Position numbers and translations under genes: made by a program. The notes beneath the pieces are model-generated. The model did no database searches. It saw nothing but the letters and a program-made list of their open reading frames with translations, and was not told the DNA's origin. Positions 1 through 8,130 of a stretch of DNA of 64,000 nt are shown piece after piece. The first letter of the stretch is position 1; every line of letters begins with the position of its first letter. The stretch comes from Idiomarina aquatica (GTDB lineage Bacteria > Pseudomonadota > Gammaproteobacteria > Enterobacterales > Alteromonadaceae): contig NZ_PIPS01000001.1 in the NCBI RefSeq assembly GCF_003987185.1, forward strand, positions 930,001 to 994,000, in the 5' to 3' direction.

Positions 1-252
1 CTTGGCGCACCTTCCGGTGCTTGCTTGGCGGCGCGTTGCGCCTTGCTTGGCGTTCGCTGCGCGAACTTGCTGGGCGCGCTTTCGCGCTTGCGGTTTGTGC
101 TCGCGCCTTTGGCGCTTGCTGCTTTGCTGCGCTCGCGCCTTTGGCGCTTGCTGCTTTGCTGTGCTCGCGCCTTTGGCGCTTGCTGCTTTGCTGCGCTCGC
201 GCCTTCGGCGCTTGCTGCTCGCTGTAGCTTGCGCCTTTGGCGCAAGCCTTTT
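1..252. repeat. GC-rich hairpin array with CTTG-type spacers
   Basis: This stretch before metX consists of short inverted repeats joined by spacers of the form CTTGCTTGGCG. Visible hairpins include GCACCTTCCGGTGC near the start and GTTCGCTGCGCGAAC near position 52. It ends with CTTGCGCC-TTT-GGCGCAAG at about 228-246, the same hairpin found behind hslO and suhB. Open frames of 68-98 codons cross it on the plus strand, but they are Leu/Ala/Cys-rich translations of the repeat and I do not call them genes. The left edge of the array lies outside the window. Confidence 0.8.
99..226. repeat. Four tandem copies of a 32-bp repeat
   Basis: Copies start at 99, 131, 163 and 195, each beginning GCTCGCGCC and holding the palindrome GCGCCTTTGGCGC (GCGCCTTCGGCGC in the last copy). 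Copies differ at only a few positions, and the last diverges at its end. The copies sit inside the larger hairpin array. Confidence 0.85.
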
Positions 253-284
253 GGACGTCTAAACTTCTTGACAGCTAGAAATCT
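253..284 (+). promoter_or_regulatory. Candidate MetJ operator of metXY (four adjacent met boxes)
   Basis: Four contiguous 8-bp boxes resemble the MetJ consensus AGACGTCT: GGACGTCT (253-260, 7/8), AAACTTCT (261-268, 6/8), TGACAGCT (269-276, 5/8) and AGAAATCT (277-284, 6/8). Tandem met boxes with exact 8-bp phasing are how MetJ dimers bind in enterobacteria. A TTGACA hexamer at 268-273 overlaps boxes two and three, so a bound repressor would cover the likely -35 element. The -10 is not clear (GATCTT at 291-296 is weak). Placement directly upstream of two methionine genes supports the call. The metJ gene is not in the window. Confidence 0.75.
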
Positions 285-322
285 ATTTGCGATCTTGCGG
301 GTTCGGATAGTGAGGAGTTGAT

Positions 323-1270
323 ATGGTATTACCCGTTGGTCGTTCATTTTATACAAACACCCGCTTTGGTCGCGTGAAAGGGTTTCGCTACGCGGCTGAT
401 AATGGTCGTGCTGATGCCCCGGTGATCGTCATTCAGGGCGGTATCAGTGCTACCGGCCAGTTATGGCGGCTGGATGGCAGCGGCTGGTGGCAGTCGCTGT
501 ATAACGTGTTCGCGCCGGCCGAAGACGTGCAGGTGATCAGCTTTGATTATCTGGGCGGTGTTGGTGGTTCGGACACGCCGACGCAGCCACTGACGGTTAC
601 CGAACATACTCAGGCCTATACCGACGCCCTCACGCAACTGGGGGTTGAATCCGTCGAAGCCTGGGTCGGTGGTTCGTTTGGCGGGGTGCTGGGCCTGCAT
701 GCAGCGGCTCAACAACATGGGCCGGTCATTCGCCGACTGGCGGTTATCGGTGCCGCGCATAAACCTTCGATTCAGTCGGCGTTGTTGCGTTCGTTCCAGC
801 AGCTGTTGCTGCAGCATGCAGAAAGTCCGCAACAGGGCGTGATTCTGGCGCGGGCGCTGGCCATGCTGACCTACCGCAGTGCCGACGAATTTGAGCAACG
901 CTTTGCCAACAGCGATGACGCGCTCCAATATGTACTCGCGCAGGGTGAACGTTTACTTCGTCGCCACGGCAACCAGGCCAATACCTTATTTACCCATCTA
1001 ACACCGGCACTGAACGATTATCAGGTCGATCCGAAACGCATTTCATGCCCGGTTCAGGTGATTGGTTTCGCCTCGGACAGTATTGCGCCAACGGCACTGG
1101 TGGCGGAGCTGGAAGCCTTATTACCCCATTGTCACAGTTATTTATCCATCGAGACGCCTTATGGTCACGATGGCTTTATCAAGAACGTTGCTGATTATCA
1201 GCAGCCGCTTAGGCATTTTATTCCACCGTTAAAAACATCCCGATTAGAACTTACGGAGAACCCTTTATGA
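323..1270 (+). CDS. metX: Homoserine O-acyltransferase, MetX family
   Basis: An alpha/beta-hydrolase-fold acyltransferase of 315 residues that should activate homoserine by O-acetylation or O-succinylation for methionine synthesis. The nucleophile elbow GGSFGG places the catalytic Ser at 118. Asp252 (in FASDS) and His282 (in YGHDG) complete the triad. The protein is shorter than classical MetX (~370 residues) and belongs to the compact branch; acyl specificity cannot be read from this. The start has a GAGGAG ribosome site at 312-317. Its stop overlaps the metY start as ATGA, so the two are translationally coupled. The candidate MetJ operator upstream implies repression by methionine status. 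A less likely alternative is an unrelated alpha/beta hydrolase. Confidence 0.85.
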   Translation: MVLPVGRSFYTNTRFGRVKGFRYAADNGRADAPVIVIQGGISATGQLWRLDGSGWWQSLYNVFAPAEDVQVISFDYLGGVGGSDTPTQPLTVTEHTQAYTDALTQLGVESVEAWVGGSFGGVLGLHAAAQQHGPVIRRLAVIGAAHKPSIQSALLRSFQQLLLQHAESPQQGVILARALAMLTYRSADEFEQRFANSDDALQYVLAQGERLLRRHGNQANTLFTHLTPALNDYQVDPKRISCPVQVIGFASDSIAPTALVAELEALLPHCHSYLSIETPYGHDGFIKNVADYQQPLRHFIPPLKTSRLELTENPL

Positions 1271-2532
1271 AAGACGAAACGCTGGCCATCCACCACGGTT
1301 ATCAAACGGATCCCACCACCAAAGCCGTGGCGACGCCGATTTATCAGTCCGTCGCGTTTGAATTCGATAACGCGCAACATGGTGCGGATTTGTTTGATTT
1401 AGCCGTGCCCGGCAATATCTACTCGCGCATCATGAACCCGACCAACGATGTATTGGAGCAGCGGGTTGCCGAACTCGAACACGGGATTGCGGCGCTGGCA
1501 GTAGCTTCGGGTATGGCGGCGATCGAGTATGCGCTGATTACGCTGGCTAAACACGGCGACAATATTGTCACGACGCCGCAGCTTTATGGCGGCACCTATA
1601 CGCTGTTCCAGCACATGCTGCCTTCGTTTGGTATCGAGGTACGCTTTGCTGACAGTGACAAGCCCGAGGACATTGCCCGTGTTATCGATGACAACACCAA
1701 AGCGGTGTACTGCGAGACCATCGGTAACCCGGCTGGCAACGTCGCCGATATCGAAGGCCTGGCCGAAGTCGCGCATCAGGCCGGGGTGCCGTTGGTGGTC
1801 GATAACACCGTGGCGACACCGGTGTTGTGCAAGCCGATTGATTTTGGTGCCGACATTGTTGTCCACTCGCTGACCAAATACATAGGCGGCCACGGTAACT
1901 CGGTCGGTGGCTTGATTGTCGATTCCGGTCGTTTTGACTGGCTTAAGCACAAAGACCGCTTCCCTCAGTTCAGCAGTCCTGAGCCAGCCTATCACGGTAT
2001 TGTCTACACGGATGCCTTTGAAGCAGCGGCGTTTATTGCCCGAGTACGTACGGTTGCGCTGCGTAATACCGGAGCTTCACTGTCACCGTTTAACGCGTTC
2101 TTGTTGTTACAGGGCTTAGAAACGTTGTCGCTGCGGATGGAACGTCACTGCCAGAATGCGGTGCGCGTGGTGGAGTTTCTGCAGCAACACCATGCGGTGG
2201 ACTGGGTGAATTTTGCCGGTAGTGCTGATCATCCGGACAACGAGCGAGTCAGTAAGTACATCAGCGGCGGTGTGCCGGCGTCGTTACTGACGTTTGGCAT
2301 TAAGGGCGGCTTTGACGCCGGGGTGCGGTTTTACGACAAGCTAAAATTGTTCAAGCGTCTGGTCAACATTGGTGATGCTAAGAGCCTGGCCTGTCATCCG
2401 GCGTCAACCACGCACCGCCAGTTGAGTGAGGAAGAACAGGCCCGGGTGGGTGTTAAACCCGAAGCCATCCGCTTGTGTGTCGGTATCGAGCATATCGATG
2501 ACATCCTCGAGGATTTGGACAACGCTCTCTAG
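1267..2532 (+). CDS. metY: O-acetyl/O-succinylhomoserine sulfhydrylase (MetY/MetZ type)
   Basis: A 421-residue PLP enzyme of the Cys/Met metabolism family that replaces the acyl group of activated homoserine with sulfide, giving homocysteine. The start ETLAIHHGYQTDPTTKA, the SRIMNPT segment (about residue 53) and the PLP lysine Lys204 in HSLTKYIGGHG are typical of O-acetylhomoserine sulfhydrylases, as is the length; cystathionine gamma-synthases are nearer 385. It overlaps metX by four bases, so both products of the pathway step come from one transcript. The TAG stop at 2530-2532 belongs to the first unit of the repeat array that follows, so the array begins at the end of the reading frame. 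Confidence 0.92.
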   Translation: MKDETLAIHHGYQTDPTTKAVATPIYQSVAFEFDNAQHGADLFDLAVPGNIYSRIMNPTNDVLEQRVAELEHGIAALAVASGMAAIEYALITLAKHGDNIVTTPQLYGGTYTLFQHMLPSFGIEVRFADSDKPEDIARVIDDNTKAVYCETIGNPAGNVADIEGLAEVAHQAGVPLVVDNTVATPVLCKPIDFGADIVVHSLTKYIGGHGNSVGGLIVDSGRFDWLKHKDRFPQFSSPEPAYHGIVYTDAFEAAAFIARVRTVALRNTGASLSPFNAFLLLQGLETLSLRMERHCQNAVRVVEFLQQHHAVDWVNFAGSADHPDNERVSKYISGGVPASLLTFGIKGGFDAGVRFYDKLKLFKRLVNIGDAKSLACHPASTTHRQLSEEEQARVGVKPEAIRLCVGIEHIDDILEDLDNAL

Positions 2533-2706
2533 GCCCTTCGGGCGGTTTGGGCTCGCTGCGCTCGCGGGATAGGCTTCGCGGTTTAACGGGCGAAGCCCCT
2601 AACCCCTTGCGCCGAAGGCAGCAAGCTACACCGCGAGCGTAGCGAGCCTAGACCGCGCGAAGCGCCTAAACCGCGAGCGCAGCGAGCCTAGTAGACCGGC
2701 GAAGCC
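2533..2706. repeat. Hairpin array A between convergent metY and mscS (57-bp core at 2578-2634)
   Basis: The gap between the two stop codons is entirely repeat. The 57-bp core (2578-2634, minus orientation) is shared with four other arrays. Hairpins such as GGCCCTTCGGGC and GCTCGCTGCGCTCGC lie on both sides. Left of the core the spacer reads GGTTTGGG or similar; right of it the spacer reads CCTAAACC, so the flanks face each other. Both neighbouring TAG stops are part of array units. No T-run is present, so it is not a classical intrinsic terminator. Confidence 0.85.
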
Positions 2707-3522
2707 CTAAGGCTTATGCATGTGCACGTCCATTTGCGGGAACGGGATGCCGATGCCTTCCTCATCAAGACGGTCTTTGATGCGTTCCAGCAGATCCCAG
2801 TAGGTTGGCCAGTAATCTTCGGTTTTGGTCCATGGGCGCACGATAAAATCAACCGATGAACTGTTCAGTGCACTCACCCGCACGTTCGGTTCGGGATCGG
2901 TCAGTACGCGCTCGTCGCTGGTAATAACATCCATCAACACCTGTTTGGTTTGCTGCAGGTTGGCGCTGTAGCTGACACCGATCACCAGGTCGATACGACG
3001 CAGATCTTCACGGTTGTAGTTGGTGATGGTGCCACCGATAACCTGTGAGTTGGGCACATACACCACTTTGCGATCCGGCGTTTTCAGGATGGTCTGAAAA
3101 ATATTGATTTCTTCGACGGTGCCTGCGGTACCGCCACATTCAACGTACTCACCGGCTCGCATGGGGCGGAACATGATCAGCAACACCCCGGAGGCGATGT
3201 TGGACAACGAGCCCTGCAACGCCAAACCAATCGCTAAACCGGCCGCACCTAAAATGGCAATAAACGACGTGGTTTCTACACCCACCTGATTCAACGCCAC
3301 CAGCAATGCGGCGATAAAAATGATCGACTTCACAATGGCGGACAGGAAGCCAATCACGGCACCGTCCATTTCTCGTTTCGCCATACCTTTACGCATGGTG
3401 CCAGTCACCACGTTGGCGACAATTTTGGCGACGAAGAGAATGACAATGGCTATGATGACTTTAATGCTGTATTCAATCAACATGCCCTGGTTTTCGTTAA
3501 TCCAGTCAATGATGGCCTGCAT
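2707..3522 (-). CDS. mscS: Small-conductance mechanosensitive channel MscS
   Basis: A 271-residue inner-membrane channel of the MscS family that opens on membrane tension and releases solutes after hypo-osmotic shock. Three hydrophobic segments lie at about residues 15-40, 60-82 and 86-115. The third is the pore helix, rich in Gly and Ala (LGAAGLAIGLALQGSLSN). The cytoplasmic beta domain follows, with NSQVIGGTITNY at about 160. Length is close to E. coli MscS (286). It follows gspN on the same strand after 62 bp, with its own ribosome site (AAGGAA), so it may be read from the secretion operon or independently. Its TAG stop lies within the adjoining hairpin array. Confidence 0.93.
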   Translation of the reverse strand: MQAIIDWINENQGMLIEYSIKVIIAIVILFVAKIVANVVTGTMRKGMAKREMDGAVIGFLSAIVKSIIFIAALLVALNQVGVETTSFIAILGAAGLAIGLALQGSLSNIASGVLLIMFRPMRAGEYVECGGTAGTVEEINIFQTILKTPDRKVVYVPNSQVIGGTITNYNREDLRRIDLVIGVSYSANLQQTKQVLMDVITSDERVLTDPEPNVRVSALNSSSVDFIVRPWTKTEDYWPTYWDLLERIKDRLDEEGIGIPFPQMDVHMHKP

Positions 3523-3584
3523 TGAGTAATTCCTTATGTTGCAGAGTGTCTGTTCAATTTAGCGTGAAATGCGCATTTGGGCAA

Positions 3585-4325
3585 TTACAGCGAAAAACGA
3601 TATCGTCCCTGCGCGTCCGGCTGACCAAGGTATTGCAGCATTTTGGCCAGCCCTTCGGGGGTACGAGGATTAGGCCGTACGGTACCAGCGATGCGAATAT
3701 CCTGACTATTTACGGTGCCGTCGAACGCCAATCCCAGGCTGTTATTACCGTTCATGGAAAGCCCCACGGCGCCGGAATTATCACAACTCAGACCCACCGG
3801 AAAGTCGCCAAGGTTTTGCCAGACACCGTTGACCAGCACCTGGATATCCTGCCCCTGCGCATCACCTCGTAACTGGTTACACCATTTTACCGGGCCTGGA
3901 TCGCTGACCGTAAAAGCGTCGACATTAACTGACCAACGGCCACGAGTGGTCAGTGGCAGACGGGTATTCGACAATTGCAACAGGGTAGCTAGATCACCCT
4001 TTGAACGGAGGTTATCGACCGACACACCGCTCAGCCCCGCTTGCACCGTGCCGTTGACTGTTAAAGGGTTACCAGCGGCTGCGGGCACCGTCACATCGAT
4101 ACTCAGTTGTCCCGTCAGCAGCTTGCTGACACGCCAATTCCAACCCACGTTCGTCAGCGGCACCCCCTGGATCTGCAGCGCACCGATATTACCCTGCCAG
4201 AGACTGCCGGACACCTGACTGACTGACACCTGCGGCGGCAGTGGCAACCAATAAATGACCTTAGCCGGCAGCATCACTACCAGGGCGACGACATAAACAA
4301 CGAGTAACCACCACCAACGTTTCAT
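3585..4325 (-). CDS. gspN: Type II secretion protein GspN
   Basis: A 246-residue protein with one N-terminal membrane anchor (about residues 5-25) followed by a periplasmic domain. It fits the GspN family, an accessory inner-membrane component that is dispensable in some type II systems. It is the last gsp gene; its ATG overlaps the gspM stop by four bases (ATGA). Assignment rests on position plus the SLWQGNIGALQIQG-like segment near residue 42 and a C-terminal run of short beta repeats, both usual in GspN. Confidence 0.85.
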   Translation of the reverse strand: MKRWWWLLVVYVVALVVMLPAKVIYWLPLPPQVSVSQVSGSLWQGNIGALQIQGVPLTNVGWNWRVSKLLTGQLSIDVTVPAAAGNPLTVNGTVQAGLSGVSVDNLRSKGDLATLLQLSNTRLPLTTRGRWSVNVDAFTVSDPGPVKWCNQLRGDAQGQDIQVLVNGVWQNLGDFPVGLSCDNSGAVGLSMNGNNSLGLAFDGTVNSQDIRIAGTVRPNPRTPEGLAKMLQYLGQPDAQGRYRFSL

Positions 4326-4858
4326 GAATTATCCATTACCAGTAACTGTCTTACCCGGACCTGACCCGGGGTATCCAGGCGTGCCACATCCAGCGTTTCC
4401 ACCCGCAGTTGATACTGTTGTTCCAGTTGCGCAACCAATTGCAGGACCTGAGCGAAACTGGCTTCATCGACGCTAACCACCATACCCTCGCCCTGCGGCT
4501 GCATGCGCGCCAAGCGAATATCCTGCGCTTCCGCAGCTTGATTGAGCCGTTGCGTTAACGAGCCGGATGCGGGTTCTACCCGCTCCTGCTGACGTGCTGC
4601 AAGGGCTTCGTAACGAGCGATGTTCTGTTGCACCCACAACAGTTGTTGCTGTTGCGCCTGCAACCGTTGTTCGGCCTGCAGCCGCGCTTGCTGACTGGGC
4701 TGCCAAATGAGGAAGTATACCACGGCCACACCCAGCACAGCGGCCAACACCTGCAGCAGCCGCTGTTCGCGCGGCGCAAACTGCTGCCAGCGTTGTTGCG
4801 CTCGCTGCATCAGCGGGTGTTGTTGCAGTTGCTGTGCCATACCTGAAAACGCCTTCAT
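4322..4858 (-). CDS. gspM: Type II secretion protein GspM
   Basis: A 178-residue bitopic inner-membrane protein that pairs with GspL in the assembly platform of the type II secretion system. A Gln-rich cytoplasmic N terminus is followed by a membrane helix at about residues 34-51 (VLAAVLGVAVVYFLIW), a Gln-rich coiled-coil segment (about 55-90) and a ferredoxin-like periplasmic domain. It overlaps gspL and gspN by four bases each, which implies coupled translation and matched stoichiometry. Length is typical (about 160-180). Confidence 0.92.
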   Translation of the reverse strand: MKAFSGMAQQLQQHPLMQRAQQRWQQFAPREQRLLQVLAAVLGVAVVYFLIWQPSQQARLQAEQRLQAQQQQLLWVQQNIARYEALAARQQERVEPASGSLTQRLNQAAEAQDIRLARMQPQGEGMVVSVDEASFAQVLQLVAQLEQQYQLRVETLDVARLDTPGQVRVRQLLVMDNS

Positions 4859-6084
4859 GACTGAGCTCCTCGTGCGATTGTCAGTGAACCGGCCACCTGA
4901 TTGCCGCGATTATTCAATGCGCCCTGCTGCACTTGCAGCCCTGCCTGCTCAGCAGCTCGCTGAAAGCGTTCAAACTGAGAAAAATTCTGCGCCAATGCCT
5001 GCAGTCTCAATTCGCCGTCCTGATAGCGCAACAACTCCAGCGTCATCTCTGGTAAATCAGCAAAAGCCGGTTGCAGACTGTCCAGCAATGCCAGAGCCGA
5101 TGCCTGCTCAGCACCGCTGGCACCGAGTTGGTTCAGCTCCTGTTGCAATTGTGCACGCAAGTTAACGATACGGGTTTTATTGGGAAAGGCTTCTAAGAAG
5201 CGTTGCTCAGCCTGCAACTGCAGGGCATCGGCTTCTGACGACAATTGATAGGCTCTTAATAAATTGCCGCCGACGGCGACCACCAGCGCTACCGACGCGG
5301 CAACCGCGAGTGGCTTCCAGCGAATGCTATCAACGCGCTTGCGTTTTACCGCGAATTCGCCACGACGAAGTTCTAAGGTATCGCCGGCACGTGCAAAAAT
5401 ACTCAACGGCACTTCAATATCCGCCGCTTGCATGGGTGATGGCGGTTGCGGCCAGTCGATGTCGCCATAATGGTCGATCAGTGACGGCGCCGGCCATTGC
5501 GCCACGATCACCGGCATCAGCGCGGCACTGGCCTCGGCTTCGATACTGAAGCCCTGCCACGGCCCCGTGCGCACCACCACATCAGCACCCACACGAATGG
5601 CACTCCAGTGGTTCTCTCTGTACGGCAGTAACAGCGTTTCCGGGTACCAGTGGTCGGCATCAATTGCCGCCTCTTTTAACCAATTCTGCCAACAGCTCAT
5701 GCGACTGCGCGCGACTATCGCAACCGGGATACTGCTCTGGGCTTTACTGACGTTGGCTGGCCAACTGAAGTGCAGTTCATCGATATCACTTGCCAGCTCT
5801 TCTTCCAGTGCATAAGGAATCACGCGATCGAGATGACGGCGGCTACCGGCCGGCAACTCAACCTGTTTTAATAACACGTCCTGACCCGGCAGCATTACCG
5901 TGGTTTCGCAACGACGGGCCTGCTGCTGCAACTGCGACAGTTCCGCCGGCGAACCGAGTTCGCCACTGGCAATCACTTCCTGTTGCGCCTGGTGCCATAT
6001 AAACCAGACTACCTTACCCGCATCGGCTACTGCCGTTTCTTTACCGCTACTGGCGGGTAGCCGGATAAACAGTCGCTCTTGCAT
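4855..6084 (-). CDS. gspL: Type II secretion protein GspL
   Basis: A 409-residue inner-membrane platform protein. Its N-terminal cytoplasmic actin-like domain (about 1-240) recruits the GspE ATPase. A membrane helix near 270-290 (PLAVAASVALVVAVGGNLL) leads to a periplasmic domain that contacts GspM. I chose the ATG at 6084 (MQERLFIRLP): it begins like known GspL proteins and follows GGGAGAA. A longer in-frame start at 6174 would add 30 residues that overlap gspK and look like shadow coding. It ends overlapping gspM. Confidence 0.92.
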   Translation of the reverse strand: MQERLFIRLPASSGKETAVADAGKVVWFIWHQAQQEVIASGELGSPAELSQLQQQARRCETTVMLPGQDVLLKQVELPAGSRRHLDRVIPYALEEELASDIDELHFSWPANVSKAQSSIPVAIVARSRMSCWQNWLKEAAIDADHWYPETLLLPYRENHWSAIRVGADVVVRTGPWQGFSIEAEASAALMPVIVAQWPAPSLIDHYGDIDWPQPPSPMQAADIEVPLSIFARAGDTLELRRGEFAVKRKRVDSIRWKPLAVAASVALVVAVGGNLLRAYQLSSEADALQLQAEQRFLEAFPNKTRIVNLRAQLQQELNQLGASGAEQASALALLDSLQPAFADLPEMTLELLRYQDGELRLQALAQNFSQFERFQRAAEQAGLQVQQGALNNRGNQVAGSLTIARGAQS

Positions 6085-6086
6085 TG

Positions 6087-7055
6087 TTATTCTCCCATCG
6101 CCCGGTAAATGACCCGGGCCGATTCTGGCGTTACTTGCATGACAGAGCGCGCCCGAGTTTCGACCTCGCCCCATTGAATGTACGCCAATAATTGAAAATA
6201 CTGACTCGTGACCACCAGCTCATCGAGCGGGTTGCCGTCTTGATCTTTAATGCCGGCCAGCGGCCCCTCGGTCAGGGCCTGTTCGCGATCATCATACCCA
6301 CCTTCAGGTCGACCTGCCAGAACCTGCTGCGCACCGGCCAGATCCAGCGCGCCATTGGTCAACGCGACCAACAACGCAGCATGCTCATCATCCATTGTGT
6401 TGATGTTTAACTTAAGTTCGCTATTGCCCGGAATGACGCACACCTGTGGTTTAATCTTCGCCACAATGTCGGCACTGAAGCCGCGCACCTGCCTGAGTTC
6501 ACTGATGTCCAGTAATGGACTGTTGGCGGCTTGGTACGGGTGCGGCAAGGATTCATAGTCCGGATCCTCGGCGCCGTTTTCACTCAAGCGAGTGTCTTCA
6601 TCAATCCAGTCAATAAGGGCATCGGTAAGCTGTTGCGCCAGATAACTGTCCACCTCGTTAGCCATCAGCAACTGCCGAAATTGCTGACGCCGGCGTTCCC
6701 CCTGCAGTTCCTGCTCGCCTCCGGGGACCAGGCTGTTGAGATTAAAACAACTGCGCAAATCCCGCACATCGGCGGCAATTTGTCCGCCGGCAACCGGAAA
6801 TGGCCCTTGCTTGGTCGCCCAGTTCTGCTGGCGATGGACAATACCGTCACTCTGCTCCAGCTCTAGCTGCAACACTTCCGCCAGCACATCTTCCGCGCTC
6901 AGCCACATCCAGTAGCTCTGTTCGGCCTGTTGCAGATTGGCACTGCGACTGACCTGACGTTGCAGACTACTGCCCAAATTGACCGCAATCACTGAAACAA
7001 TCGCAATCACCAGCATCACAGTGATTAACGCCGCGCCACGCTGCCTCGCCATCAT
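6087..7055 (-). CDS. gspK: Type II secretion minor pseudopilin GspK
   Basis: A 322-residue minor pseudopilin that caps the pseudopilus tip with GspI and GspJ. The short leader MMARQRG precedes a hydrophobic helix beginning AALITVMLVIAI, with the prepilin peptidase cut after Gly. As usual for GspK, position +5 of the mature helix is not the Glu that other pseudopilins carry. The large inserted alpha domain (about 100-220) with acidic stretches is also characteristic. It overlaps gspJ by four bases and leaves two bases before the chosen gspL start. Confidence 0.93.
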   Translation of the reverse strand: MMARQRGAALITVMLVIAIVSVIAVNLGSSLQRQVSRSANLQQAEQSYWMWLSAEDVLAEVLQLELEQSDGIVHRQQNWATKQGPFPVAGGQIAADVRDLRSCFNLNSLVPGGEQELQGERRRQQFRQLLMANEVDSYLAQQLTDALIDWIDEDTRLSENGAEDPDYESLPHPYQAANSPLLDISELRQVRGFSADIVAKIKPQVCVIPGNSELKLNINTMDDEHAALLVALTNGALDLAGAQQVLAGRPEGGYDDREQALTEGPLAGIKDQDGNPLDELVVTSQYFQLLAYIQWGEVETRARSVMQVTPESARVIYRAMGE

Positions 7056-7729
7056 TGGTCGCTGTCCTCATCGCTGACGCTGACTGCGGTGCTTGCCGCC
7101 GTTAAAAACTGTCGGCTAATTTCACCGTAGGCTTTGCTGTTGATGGTGACCTCAACGGCCTTGGGCACATCGCCTTCGGTATCCCAACTGCCCTGCCAGC
7201 CAGCGCGGATGCCCTGATTCTGTAGCTGCTGCTGGTCACCGGCGGCGTCATCGCGGAAAAACCGCACACTGAACGCTTCAACATCGTTCATTAACGGTTG
7301 TACCACCGGTTCGTCCGAGCGGTCATTCACGTAAGGAAAACTGACCCGCTCTAACACACCGTCGCGAACCCGATAAATGACCGGCTGCAACTCTGAGCGC
7401 GGCAATAACAAGCCCGGGTTGTCATAGCCGCTTTTGACCAGCGCCAGCACGCCACTGTCAGACTCAGTTACCCGCTCGTCGTTACTGACATAACGGCGCA
7501 CCACCTCGGTACCGTTTGGCCGCGTTGGTTTATTCACTAACTGCCGCAGATCCTGCTCGATCATCAGCCAGCCAAACTGCATCTGTTGCAGTTGCTCACG
7601 CGCTGCCTCTGACTGCGTCTTGGTTTTACTCATTTGATCCAGCACGGTAAAGCTGCCGATTCCCAGCAATGCAAAAATGGCCATGGTCACCAACACTTCA
7701 ACCAAGGTAAAGCCCCGTTGTTGCGTCAT
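7052..7729 (-). CDS. gspJ: Type II secretion minor pseudopilin GspJ
   Basis: A 225-residue minor pseudopilin. The leader MTQQRG and the following FTLVEVLVTMAIFALLG form a class III signal, cut before Phe and with Glu at +5. The globular domain shows the GspJ pattern SGYDNPGLLLPRSELQPV (about residue 115). It forms the tip complex with GspI and GspK. The start overlaps the gspI stop (ATGA). Confidence 0.93.
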   Translation of the reverse strand: MTQQRGFTLVEVLVTMAIFALLGIGSFTVLDQMSKTKTQSEAAREQLQQMQFGWLMIEQDLRQLVNKPTRPNGTEVVRRYVSNDERVTESDSGVLALVKSGYDNPGLLLPRSELQPVIYRVRDGVLERVSFPYVNDRSDEPVVQPLMNDVEAFSVRFFRDDAAGDQQQLQNQGIRAGWQGSWDTEGDVPKAVEVTINSKAYGEISRQFLTAASTAVSVSDEDSDQ

Positions 7730-8130
7730 GGTCCGACTCCATTCGTATCGCTCTGAGCGGCCGCATCCGGGCGACGCAGATAGCGGGTCAACTGAACCAG
7801 TTGCGCGTCGCTGCCGGGTTTAGTGACCGTCACCGTGACCGCCACCACGTCCGGTGTAACCGTTTCAACCACCTGTTGTTGCCAGCGCCAGTCCTGTTCC
7901 GCCAGTTGCATTTGTCCGCTTTGTTTATCCTTAACCGGCCACTGCCGCGACAGACTCAGTTCGGTCAGGCGATTGGATGCTACGTACTGGGCAAAGGTTT
8001 TTTGCTGAATTTGACTGATACTGCTCAAATGGCCACTGGCTGCATTGACCGCCGCCAACGCGGCGGTACCAAAAATGGCGATGGCCACCATCACTTCAAC
8101 CAGGGTAAAGCCGCGCTCAGTAACTCGCAT
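7726..8130 (-). CDS. gspI: Type II secretion minor pseudopilin GspI
   Basis: A minor pseudopilin of 134 residues when read from the ATG at 8130: leader MRVTERG, then FTLVEVMVAIAIFGTAALA with Glu at +5. In-frame ATGs at 8145 and 8178 would lengthen the leader to 22-23 or more residues, which is unusual. The 8130 start has an AGG element nine bases upstream. It overlaps the end of gspH by 14 bases. GspI is thought to nucleate the tip complex with GspJ and GspK. Confidence 0.9.
   Translation of the reverse strand: MRVTERGFTLVEVMVAIAIFGTAALAAVNAASGHLSSISQIQQKTFAQYVASNRLTELSLSRQWPVKDKQSGQMQLAEQDWRWQQQVVETVTPDVVAVTVTVTKPGSDAQLVQLTRYLRRPDAAAQSDTNGVGP

Noticed and set aside
2-321. Overlapping open frames of 68-98 codons before metX
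   Set aside because: They are low-complexity Leu/Ala/Cys/Arg translations of a hairpin array with a 32-bp repeat, with no ribosome site.
461-928. Long antisense frame inside metX
   Set aside because: It mirrors codon bias of the real gene and has no recognisable domain; similar antisense frames exist across the window.
6085-6174. Upstream extension of gspL
   Set aside because: The added residues overlap gspK, do not resemble GspL, and the inner ATG at 6084 has a better ribosome site.
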